This document shows positions 25,247 to 32,778 of a stretch of 64,000 bases of DNA, piece by piece (within the stretch, counting starts at the first letter, position 1; the number at the start of each line of letters is the position of its first letter). Made by a program: the position numbers and the translations under genes. The notes under the pieces were generated by a model. That model had not been told where the DNA came from and did not search any database. It was given only the letters and a program-made list of their open reading frames with translations. This stretch comes from Faecalibacterium prausnitzii (GTDB lineage: Bacteria > Bacillota > Clostridia > Oscillospirales > Ruminococcaceae): assembly GCF_003324185.1 (NCBI RefSeq), contig NZ_PXUP01000003.1, forward strand, positions 62,001-126,000. Reading direction: 5' to 3'.

Positions 25247-26247
25247 CCCGCCGTCAGCTGCTGCGTCTGCTTGCGGCAGCCCCGGCGCTGGCAGTTACAG
25301 GCTGTACGGCGCAGTCTGCTTCTTCGCAGCAGGAGAAGCCGCTCATCCTGCGCTATGCGGAGAACCAGCCGGAGGACTACCCCACCAGCAAGGCGGCAAA
25401 GGCCTTTGCCGAGCTTGTGGCGCAGCGCACGGGCGGCCGGGTGAAGGTGCTGGTTTACAGCGGGGCAGAGCTGGGCGCAGAGCAGAGCGTCATCCAGCAG
25501 ATGCAGTTCGGCGGGGTGGATTTTTCCCGCGTGTCCCTGAGCCAGCTGGCAGAGTACGAGCCGGAGCTCAGCGTGTTGCAGCTGCCTTACCTGTACAGCG
25601 ATGCCCAGCAGATGTGGCGGGTGCTGGACGGCAGCATCGGGGATGAGTTTCTGGCCATACTGGACGGGATGGACTTAGTGGGGCTTTCGTGGTTCGATGC
25701 CGGTGTGCGCAGCTTCTACACCCGGGAAAAGGTGACCGGGCTGGATGATTTGCAGGGGCTGACCATCCGGGTGCAGGAGTCGGACATGATGAGCGACATG
25801 ATCACCGCACTGGGTGCAAAGCCGGCGCAGGTGGTGTACAGCAAGGTATATGCCGCCCTGCATAACGCCGAGATCGACGGGGCAGAGAACAACTGGCCCA
25901 GCTACGAAGTGATGGGACACTACGAGGTGGCGCCTTTTTTCCTGAAGGACGAGCACACCCGGGTGCCGGAGGTGCAGCTGGCCAGCCCGGCGGTGATGGA
26001 AAAGCTTGCCGCATTGGACGAGAGCTTCCCGGAGGTGATCCGTGCCTGCGCCCGGGAGAGCGCACAGACAGAGCGGGAGCTCTGGGCACGGCGGGAGGCG
26101 AACGCAGAGCAGAATATGCGCAAGCGAGGCATCTGCGTCACCGAACTGGACGAGGCCGAAAAAGCCCGCTTCCGCGCAGCGGTACAGCCCATGTACGACC
26201 GGTTCCGCAGCCACGCCAAACTCATCCAGCGGATCCGGGAGAGCTGA
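25243..26247 (+). CDS. TRAP-type solute-binding lipoprotein, probable sensor component
   Basis: DctP-family binding protein of 334 residues with a twin-arginine-like start (TRRQLLRLL) and a lipobox (AVTGC, Cys about 20). The family arginine that binds the substrate carboxylate is in LTIRVQES, and EIDGAENNWPSYE resembles TRAP proteins known for hexuronates. A second DctP (29555) belongs to the transporter operon. This copy is translationally coupled to the kinase and regulator (GTG start overlapping by four bases). I infer that it presents ligand to the kinase rather than feeding transport. It could also be an alternative binding protein. Confidence 0.85.
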   Translation: MTRRQLLRLLAAAPALAVTGCTAQSASSQQEKPLILRYAENQPEDYPTSKAAKAFAELVAQRTGGRVKVLVYSGAELGAEQSVIQQMQFGGVDFSRVSLSQLAEYEPELSVLQLPYLYSDAQQMWRVLDGSIGDEFLAILDGMDLVGLSWFDAGVRSFYTREKVTGLDDLQGLTIRVQESDMMSDMITALGAKPAQVVYSKVYAALHNAEIDGAENNWPSYEVMGHYEVAPFFLKDEHTRVPEVQLASPAVMEKLAALDESFPEVIRACARESAQTERELWARREANAEQNMRKRGICVTELDEAEKARFRAAVQPMYDRFRSHAKLIQRIRES

Positions 26248-26266
26248 AGAACAAGATATACGAAAT

Positions 26267-26310
26267 AACTCGTCTCTATGTGATATATCAGTTTAGGGAC
26301 GAGTTTTTTT
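26267..26310 (+). terminator. Terminator of the two-component operon
   Basis: AACTCGTC (26267-26274) and GACGAGTT (26298-26305) form the stem, followed by a run of T. It separates the sensory trio from the GH28 gene. Confidence 0.75.
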
Positions 26311-26376
26311 GCGAACATTTTTCGGCAAGCTCGACAATATCCCCCAGGCGAACTTGTTGAATATGCACAGATACGT

Positions 26377-26410
26377 TTTCACTTTTTTGCAAAAAACAGG
26401 ACATTTTATC
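26377..26410 (+). promoter_or_regulatory. Predicted response-regulator site upstream of the GH28 gene
   Basis: AAAAACAGGACATTTT (26392-26407) is identical to the word upstream of the TRAP operon. A weaker upstream half-site (CACTTTTTTG, from 26380) lies about two helical turns away. The identical word starts 26 bases before the -35 hexamer in both promoters, the position expected of an AraC-type activator contacting RNA polymerase. Confidence 0.6.
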
Positions 26411-26417
26411 AATCCTC

Positions 26418-26446
26418 TTGATGGCTAAAATCTTTTGCGTTAGAAT
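26418..26446 (+). promoter_or_regulatory. Promoter of the GH28-type gene
   Basis: TTGATG (26418-26423), a 17-base spacer and TAGAAT (26441-26446), 92 bases before the start codon. Confidence 0.6.
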
Positions 26447-26537
26447 GAGGCCACGAGCAATCAGGCCATGCAAAAACGCCTAAATGTACCCTATCAAGAT
26501 TCAGATCGTGCAATGCAAAAAAGGAGGAAATTTGGTT

Positions 26538-29240
26538 ATGTTTTCCAAAAAGATCTCGCGCCGCAGCTTTCTGAAGGTCAGTGCTGTGACCACCGCCATG
26601 GCCGCCATGGGCCTGCCTGCCTTTGCCGCAGAGGACACGGCAGAGGAGAACTGCTTCCAGACCCTGAACATCCCCCGGGCCACCGGCAGCACCGTGGACA
26701 AAAGCGTCCTGCTGGACGAGAGCCGCCTGTACCTCATCACGGATTTTGGGGCTGTGTCGGAGGGAGACCCCGTCCAGAACACTAAAGCCATCAACGCCGC
26801 CATCCAGGCTGCCAGTGAGGCCGGCGGCGGCACCGTGGTGGTGCCGGCAGGTGACTTTAAGAGCTACACCATCCGTCTCCAGAGCGGCGTCAACCTTCGC
26901 ATCGACGCCAACGGCATCATCCGGGCTGCCCGGGCAGACCTGTACGACTGGTATGGCAACCAGACCATGGTGGGCGAGGGCGGAAACTACGATGAGCCGG
27001 AAGTGAACCTCTACGCCGGTCTCCAGGACCACGGCCACACCTACTTTGCCAACAGCCTGTTCTACGCCGCCGACAAGCACGACATCATGATCTACGGCGA
27101 GGGCCTCATCGACGGCAGCTACATGGACGACACCGGCACCCTCATCAATGTGCTGTCTGGCAACGACCCCTCCAACCCCAAAAACCGCACCGACCGGGGC
27201 TACAGCTCCACCTGGTACGGCAACAAGGCCATTGCACTGGTGCGCTGCGAGAATGTGGTGCTGGACGGCATCCGCATCCTGAACGGCGGCCACTTTGCCA
27301 TCATCGCTGAGGGCACCCGGAACATGACTGTCAACGACCTGATCGTGGACACCAACCGGGATGCCTACAATATCGACTGCAGCCAGGACGTTACCGTCAG
27401 CAACAGCCACTTCAACTCCCTTACGGACGACGCCATCGTCATGAAGGCTTCCTACGGTGCCGGCGTGTTCATGCCCACCCAGAACGTCCTGATCGAGGAC
27501 TGTGTGGTCAGCGGCTACGATGCCGGTTCTGTGATTACCGGAGCCTGCACTACCGATAAGATCGTGGCCACCGACGCCTGCGGTCCCACCGCCCGTGTCA
27601 AGTTTGGCACCGAGTCCACCTGCGGCTACCACACCGTCACCATCACCCGGGTCCGGTTCGAGCGTTCCCGTGGCTTCTGCATGGAGGCCGTGGACGGCAG
27701 CTCCCTCACCAACATCGTGATGACCGACTGCACCATGGACACCGTTTCCTCCTCTCCCATCTTTATTCGGGTAGGCGATCGTGCCCGGTACCCCGTCACC
27801 GGCCACACCACTGAGCAGGCTATCAACGCCGCCAACGATGTGCGTCTGGACAATTCCGGCTGGGTGCTGCCCAACCGTGCCGAGTATCAGCTGTACCCCG
27901 TGGCCCGCTACAGCCCCTCTTATAATAAGAGCAAGACCGTCTCCATCGATGGCGTCTCCTCCTTTAAGGTGGTAGACCCTGCCAACCCCACCCGGATCAA
28001 CAACGCCAACCTAGCAGAGATCGACGGCAAGCTGTACCTCTACCGCTGGGATGATGCCCAGCACCAGTATGTGCCGGATATGACCCGGGAGATCAGTCGG
28101 AAAGACGCTGTCTACTACGCCAACGCCACCGCTGCCAAGGACCTGGCCAGCGTCAGCAATGTGGAAATCAGCAACATCCGCATCACCAACGTAGATCCCC
28201 GGTACCCCATCCTGCTGGAGGGCCTGGTGGACAGCAAGGTGAAGAACGTGATCCTGCGGAACATCTCGGTGCAGTACCGGGGCGGCCTGTCTCTCCAGGA
28301 GGCTGTGGAACAGCGGCAGCTGGGCACCTACTGGGTCTACTCCCAGAGCGGCTCTGCCCCCACCGTGCAGAAACTGCCTTGGCTGGTGAACACCTTCTTC
28401 AGCAAGTGCGAGGGCCTGCTGCCCCGTGTGGCCTGGAAGAACGGCACCTGGGTAGACGACCCCTACAACGTACCGGAGATGGTAGCCGAGTACCCGGAGC
28501 CCTCCATCCTGGGCATCCTGCCGGCCTACGGCATCTACGCTCGTCACGTAGAGGGTCTGGTGCTGCAGAATGTGGCCCTGAACTATGTGATCCAGGATAA
28601 GCGTCCGGCTATCGTGCTGGATGACGTTTCCAACGCCGACCTGCGTACCGTGGCCGCCAAGACCGCTCTGGGCGTCAAGGCTGTAGTCACCGTGACCAAC
28701 CACTACAAGCGTCATGTGGGCAACGAGTATGTGCCTGAGGAGCCCTATTTCACCACCACCTGCGAGAACTTGAAGCTGGGCCTGCTGAGCCGTGAACAGG
28801 TCACCGTGGATACCCCGGCACCCGGCACCCCGGCGGACAGCCTCTATGGCGACATCCGCCTGCCCATCCCGGAAAATGGCTATCAGTTCGCCACTAAGAC
28901 CCAGGACTATCCCCTGCCTCTGACGGTGCACCGCCCCTACTTCAGCCACATCGGGGACCAGACCCTCCAGTTGGGCCAGACCCTGACCCTGACTGTCTCG
29001 GGCCGGAACCCGGCCAACGGCGTCCGCACCACTCAGCCCCAGCCTGCTGCCGTCATCGAGGCTCTGGACGGCGGCCTGACCTACGGCACCGCCGGTCTGC
29101 TGCCTCTGGGCGCATCCTTTGACGCCGGTTCTCACACCCTCACCTTTACCCCCAAGGCCAAGGGCACCTATAAGGTCACCTTTACCCTGGACGACGATGT
29201 CATCCCCGTAAGCAAGACCGTTAAGATCACCGTAGTGTGA
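26538..29240 (+). CDS. Secreted GH28-type right-handed beta-helix enzyme
   Basis: Exported protein of 900 residues with a twin-arginine-like signal (SRRSFLKVSA, then AFA). The beta-helix domain starts FGAVSEGDPVQNTKAINAA, the classic opening of GH28 and pectate-lyase-like enzymes. NSLTDDAIVMK holds the paired aspartates of GH28, and a GYHTVTITRVRF strand repeat follows. The segment YPEPSILGILPAYG is shared with large GH28-like proteins of gut bacteria. A C-terminal Ig-like domain begins about residue 810 (HIGDQTLQLGQTLTLTV). No cell-wall anchor is seen. A role in pectin or another uronate polymer is inferred from the family and neighbours. AAGGAGG lies 11 bases before the ATG. Confidence 0.82.
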   Translation: MFSKKISRRSFLKVSAVTTAMAAMGLPAFAAEDTAEENCFQTLNIPRATGSTVDKSVLLDESRLYLITDFGAVSEGDPVQNTKAINAAIQAASEAGGGTVVVPAGDFKSYTIRLQSGVNLRIDANGIIRAARADLYDWYGNQTMVGEGGNYDEPEVNLYAGLQDHGHTYFANSLFYAADKHDIMIYGEGLIDGSYMDDTGTLINVLSGNDPSNPKNRTDRGYSSTWYGNKAIALVRCENVVLDGIRILNGGHFAIIAEGTRNMTVNDLIVDTNRDAYNIDCSQDVTVSNSHFNSLTDDAIVMKASYGAGVFMPTQNVLIEDCVVSGYDAGSVITGACTTDKIVATDACGPTARVKFGTESTCGYHTVTITRVRFERSRGFCMEAVDGSSLTNIVMTDCTMDTVSSSPIFIRVGDRARYPVTGHTTEQAINAANDVRLDNSGWVLPNRAEYQLYPVARYSPSYNKSKTVSIDGVSSFKVVDPANPTRINNANLAEIDGKLYLYRWDDAQHQYVPDMTREISRKDAVYYANATAAKDLASVSNVEISNIRITNVDPRYPILLEGLVDSKVKNVILRNISVQYRGGLSLQEAVEQRQLGTYWVYSQSGSAPTVQKLPWLVNTFFSKCEGLLPRVAWKNGTWVDDPYNVPEMVAEYPEPSILGILPAYGIYARHVEGLVLQNVALNYVIQDKRPAIVLDDVSNADLRTVAAKTALGVKAVVTVTNHYKRHVGNEYVPEEPYFTTTCENLKLGLLSREQVTVDTPAPGTPADSLYGDIRLPIPENGYQFATKTQDYPLPLTVHRPYFSHIGDQTLQLGQTLTLTVSGRNPANGVRTTQPQPAAVIEALDGGLTYGTAGLLPLGASFDAGSHTLTFTPKAKGTYKVTFTLDDDVIPVSKTVKITVV

Positions 29241-29266
29241 TCCTGTCGGTTTTCTGCCTGCTCATA

Positions 29267-29306
29267 GGCCCCGGCTGGTTTCTCCCACAGCAGACCGGCC
29301 GGGGCC
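29267..29306 (+). terminator. Hairpin after the GH28-type gene
   Basis: GGCCCCGGCTGG and CCGGCCGGGGCC form a near-perfect GC-rich stem, but no T-run follows. It may stabilise the mRNA end or terminate weakly. The 314-base gap to dctP otherwise holds only the dctP operator and promoter. Confidence 0.5.
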
Positions 29307-29408
29307 AGAGCAGTTTCGGAGCTACTTGAACCGTAAGTTGTATCCAACGTGTCGGTAGTGTTGCACAAACAAGATAGAAAACGGCTGTGCAATATGGCAA
29401 AAACTATC

Positions 29409-29446
29409 TTGACATTCTTTCGAAAAACAGGACATTTTTCGAAAGC
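29409..29446 (+). promoter_or_regulatory. Predicted response-regulator site upstream of the TRAP operon
   Basis: AAAAACAGGACATTTT (29423-29438) matches the GH28 copy exactly. Half-sites GACATTCTTTCG (29411) and GACATTTTTCG (29431) are 20 bases apart. The region also reads as an 11-base inverted repeat, CTTTCGAAAAA and TTTTTCGAAAG, with a 7-base centre. It ends a few bases before the -35. Confidence 0.65.
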
Positions 29447-29448
29447 CC

Positions 29449-29477
29449 TTGTTTCATTTCGGAAAATTTGCTAAAGT
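29449..29477 (+). promoter_or_regulatory. Promoter of the TRAP transporter operon
   Basis: TTGTTT (29449-29454), a 17-base spacer and TAAAGT (29472-29477). The -10 is weak, which fits a promoter that depends on an activator. Confidence 0.55.
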
Positions 29478-29554
29478 GTGTACAGTCAATGAACGAAAGC
29501 TCCGGCACCTGTGCGCCCGGAGAATTTCACAATTATTTAAGGAGGACGATTCCT

Positions 29555-30649
29555 ATGAAAATGATCTCTCGTCGTAGCTTTATGGCCGTTGCCGGTGCAG
29601 CTACCGCTGCTGTTGCTCTGACCGCCTGCGGTGGTTCCAAGAGCGGCTCCACTTCTACCGCTGCTTCCACCTCTACCGCAGCTTCTGCTTCTGCTGCTGC
29701 CGGTGATGCAGCTGCTGCTGCCAACGATCCCAAGGTGACTCTGGTCTACGCCGAGGTCAACCCGCTGGATACCATCGTTGGCCAGACCGGTTCTCACTTC
29801 AAGGAGAAGGTCGAGGAGCTGAGCGGCGGTTCTGTGGTCGTCGATGTGCAGGCTTCCGGTGTTCTGGGCTCTGAGAACGACGTTCTGGACGCTATTCTGG
29901 GCGGCTCTACCTCCATCGATATCAGCCGTATCTCTGCTTTCGCTCTGACCAGCTACGGCTGCAACAAGTCTAAGCTCCTGTCCATCCCCTTCACCTTCAA
30001 CAACCGCGCTCACTTCTGGAACTTCGCCAACAGCGATCTGGCTCCTGAGTTCCTGAACGAGCCCCAGGAGCTGGGTCTGCCCGTTCGCGGCCTGTTCTAC
30101 GGCGAGGAGGGCTTCCGTCACTTCTTCACCGTCAAGCCCGTTGCAACCATCGATGATCTGAAGGGCATGAAGCTGCGTGTGTCCAACGACCCTGTTATGA
30201 ACGGCATGGTCGAGGGTCTGGGCGCTAACCCCACCGTCGTTGCTTTCGGCGAGCTGTACAGCGCACTGCAGACCGGCGTTGTGGATGGCGCTGAGCAGCC
30301 CATCGCAAACTACAAGTCCAACGCTTTCCCCGAGGTTGCTAACAACCTGATCTTGGACGGCCACACTCTGGGCGCTGTGCAGGCTGTTATCACCGACAAC
30401 GCATGGGGCAAGCTGACCGCTAACCAGCAGGCTGCTGTTATGGCTGCTGCTGCCGACACCCAGAAGTTCAACGCTGATCTGTCTGAGACCGCTGAGAACA
30501 AGGTTCTGGAAGAGCTGCGCTCCTCCGGCTGCAACGTTGTGGATGTGGACGACAAGACTCCTTGGCAGGAAGCTTGTGCCAAGGTCATCAAGGACAACAC
30601 CTCTGATCAGGCTGAGCTGTACCAGAAGCTGCTGGACATGAAGGCATAA
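29555..30649 (+). CDS. dctP: TRAP transporter solute-binding lipoprotein
   Basis: Extracytoplasmic substrate-binding protein of 364 residues for the TRAP importer encoded next. The start SRRSFMAVAG resembles a twin-arginine signal, followed by a lipobox (LTACGG). A Ser/Thr/Ala-rich linker of about 40 residues then leads into the DctP domain. KLRVSNDP holds the conserved carboxylate-binding arginine, and GVVDGAEQPIANYKS is the typical hinge segment. Codons favour GCT, GTT and TCT, as in L21/L27, so high expression is likely. AGGAGG is 12 bases before the ATG. Confidence 0.95.
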   Translation: MKMISRRSFMAVAGAATAAVALTACGGSKSGSTSTAASTSTAASASAAAGDAAAAANDPKVTLVYAEVNPLDTIVGQTGSHFKEKVEELSGGSVVVDVQASGVLGSENDVLDAILGGSTSIDISRISAFALTSYGCNKSKLLSIPFTFNNRAHFWNFANSDLAPEFLNEPQELGLPVRGLFYGEEGFRHFFTVKPVATIDDLKGMKLRVSNDPVMNGMVEGLGANPTVVAFGELYSALQTGVVDGAEQPIANYKSNAFPEVANNLILDGHTLGAVQAVITDNAWGKLTANQQAAVMAAAADTQKFNADLSETAENKVLEELRSSGCNVVDVDDKTPWQEACAKVIKDNTSDQAELYQKLLDMKA

Positions 30650-30682
30650 GCTGGCTTTCCATCCAATCTAGGTAGTACATTG

Positions 30683-30730
30683 CCCGGCGGAGGCCCACGG
30701 GAATACGCCCGCAGGCTTCGCCGGGTTTTT
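30683..30730 (+). terminator. Intra-operon hairpin between dctP and dctQ
   Basis: CCCGGCGGAGGCC and GCAGGCTTCGCCGGG pair and are followed by TTTTTAT. It would act as a partial terminator or 3' end stabiliser, giving much more binding protein than membrane subunits, as is common for binding-protein-dependent transporters. Confidence 0.7.
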
Positions 30731-30746
30731 ATATGGAGGAATTTCT

Positions 30747-31268
30747 ATGCCGAAAATCTTTACCACTCTGGATAAGATCAGACCGGCGTACGACTTTACC
30801 TACAAGGTGGTTCTGTTCATCTGCAAGATCCTGCTGATCGCAGATATCCTCATTACCACGATGTCGGTCATTGGCCGTTACGTCCCCTTTATCCCGGACC
30901 CCTCCTGGTCTGAGGAGGTCGTTCTGACCTGCATGAGTTACATGGCTGTGCTGAGCGCTGCGCTGGCCATCCGCCGCGGCGCACACATCCGCATGACTGC
31001 CTTTGATATGTACCTGCCCAAGAAAGTGGTCAAGGCGCTGGACATCCTGTCTGACGTGGCCGTGATGATCCTTGGTGTGGTGATGATGGCGGTCGGCTGG
31101 AACTACGCCACCACGCTGGGCGGCCGTGGCTTCTATGTTTCCATGCCCTGGCTGAGCCGCTTCTGGATGTACTTCCCGGTGCCGCTGGCCGGCGTTGCCA
31201 TGGTCATCTTCGAGATCGAGTCTCTGTATAACCATATCAAGAGCTTTTTTGTAAAGGAGGAAATGTAA
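30747..31268 (+). CDS. dctQ: TRAP transporter small membrane subunit
   Basis: Protein of 173 residues with four predicted membrane segments, the size and topology of DctQ. SWSEEVVLTCMSYMAVLSAA is the typical DctQ stretch near the second helix. It joins DctM in the sodium- or proton-driven importer. ATG preceded by ATGGAGGA. The stop lies 1 base before the dctM start. Confidence 0.93.
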   Translation: MPKIFTTLDKIRPAYDFTYKVVLFICKILLIADILITTMSVIGRYVPFIPDPSWSEEVVLTCMSYMAVLSAALAIRRGAHIRMTAFDMYLPKKVVKALDILSDVAVMILGVVMMAVGWNYATTLGGRGFYVSMPWLSRFWMYFPVPLAGVAMVIFEIESLYNHIKSFFVKEEM

Positions 31269-31269
31269 T

Positions 31270-32610
31270 ATGACAGTTCAGACACTGGCAATCATTGTCC
31301 TTCTTGTCAGCTTTTTTGTTATGATCTTCCTGCGCTTCCCCATTGCATACGCCGTTGGTCTGTCCAGCGTGCTGTGCATGCTGGTGCAGGGTCAGGCACT
31401 GACCGACGTCTGCCGCCTGATGGTCAAGGGCATCTCCTCCTTCAGCCTGATGGCTGTGCCGTTCTTTATCACCATGGGCGTGCTCATGGGCTCCGGCGGC
31501 ATCTCTGAAAAGCTGATCGCACTGGCTGACGCCTGCGTGGGCTGGATGCGCGGCGGTATGGCCATGGTCAACATCGTGGCTTCCTACTTCTTCGGCGGCA
31601 TTTCCGGTTCTGCTTCCGCCGATACCGCTTCCATCGGTTCTATCATGATCCCCATGATGGTGGATCAGGGCTACGGCGCAGACTTCTCCACCGCTGTTAC
31701 CATCACCTCCTCCTGCGAGGGTCTGCTGGTTCCCCCCAGCCATAACATGGTCATCTACGCTACCACCGCCGGTGGTATCTCCGTGGGCAGCCTGTTCCTG
31801 GCCGGCTACCTGCCCGGCGCTCTGCTGGCTATCGTGCTGATGATCGGCTCCTACATCATCTCGGTCAAGCGCAACTACCCCAAGGGTGATCCCTTCAGCA
31901 TCAAGGCTTTTGTCAAGCAGCTGGGCACTTCCATCTGGGCACTGGCCGCTGTCATCATCGTGGTGTTCGGCGTTGTCGGCGGTGTGTTTACCGCTACCGA
32001 GTCCGCTGCTATCGCCGTTATCTACTCTCTGCTCGTTTCCGTGTTCGTCTATAAGGGTCTGGACTGGAAGGGCGTGTGGCACGCTCTGGACGAGTGCGTC
32101 AACACCCTGTCCATCGTGCTGATCCTGATCGCTACCTCTGCAGTGTTCGGCAACTGCCTGACCATGCTGCATGTGCCTGATCTGGCAGCAACCGCCATCA
32201 CCGACCTCACCGATAACCCCTACATCATTGCACTGCTCATCGACCTGATCCTGCTGGTGCTGGGCATGATCATGGATATGGCTCCCATCATCCTGATCGC
32301 TACCCCCATCCTGCTGCCCATCGCCACCTCCATCGGCATCGATCCCATCCAGTTCGGTATCATCGTGGTTCTGAACTGCGGCATCGGTCTGCTGACTCCT
32401 CCCGTTGGCTCCGTTCTGTTCATCGGCTCTGCCGTTGCAAAGCGTCCCATGGAGAAGGTAGTCAAGGCGACCCTGCCGTTCTACCTGTGCATGTTCATTG
32501 CACTGCTGCTGCTGACCTACATCCCCGACATCAGCCTTGCTATCCCCAAGCTGCTGGGCGGCTATGTAAGTCCCATTGCAAACCCGCTGGGTCCTGTGTT
32601 CATCCACTAA
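31270..32610 (+). CDS. dctM: TRAP transporter large membrane subunit
   Basis: Polytopic protein of 446 residues with a dozen or so hydrophobic segments, the DctM permease that moves the substrate. Signature stretches include FFGGISGSASADTASIGSIM and GLLTPPVGSVLF. AAAGGAGG lies 7 bases before the ATG at the end of dctQ. The substrate is inferred to be a hexuronate from the neighbouring uxuA-uxuB, the GH28-type enzyme and the shared regulatory word. Confidence 0.95.
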   Translation: MTVQTLAIIVLLVSFFVMIFLRFPIAYAVGLSSVLCMLVQGQALTDVCRLMVKGISSFSLMAVPFFITMGVLMGSGGISEKLIALADACVGWMRGGMAMVNIVASYFFGGISGSASADTASIGSIMIPMMVDQGYGADFSTAVTITSSCEGLLVPPSHNMVIYATTAGGISVGSLFLAGYLPGALLAIVLMIGSYIISVKRNYPKGDPFSIKAFVKQLGTSIWALAAVIIVVFGVVGGVFTATESAAIAVIYSLLVSVFVYKGLDWKGVWHALDECVNTLSIVLILIATSAVFGNCLTMLHVPDLAATAITDLTDNPYIIALLIDLILLVLGMIMDMAPIILIATPILLPIATSIGIDPIQFGIIVVLNCGIGLLTPPVGSVLFIGSAVAKRPMEKVVKATLPFYLCMFIALLLLTYIPDISLAIPKLLGGYVSPIANPLGPVFIH

Positions 32611-32641
32611 GCGCAGCATAAGGGAAACCCCTTGCATCTTT

Positions 32642-32689
32642 AAGACCGGAGCCTGTCAGCCCTTTGGGCTGCGGGCCCCGGTCTTTTTT
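32642..32689 (+). terminator. Terminator of the TRAP operon
   Basis: AAGACCGG and CCGGTCTT close a stem that contains CAGCCC/GGGCTG, followed by a run of T. Confidence 0.85.
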
Positions 32690-32714
32690 GCGTGTGCACC
32701 AAAATGCGGACAGC

Positions 32715-32743
32715 TTGCACGGCGGGGAACACTATGATACAAT
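32715..32743 (+). promoter_or_regulatory. Promoter of the pseudokinase gene
   Basis: TTGCAC (32715-32720), a 17-base spacer and TACAAT (32738-32743), 36 bases before the start codon. Confidence 0.6.
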
Positions 32744-32778
32744 AAAGTGTATAGAAGCTTGGAAGGGGAGAGAACACT

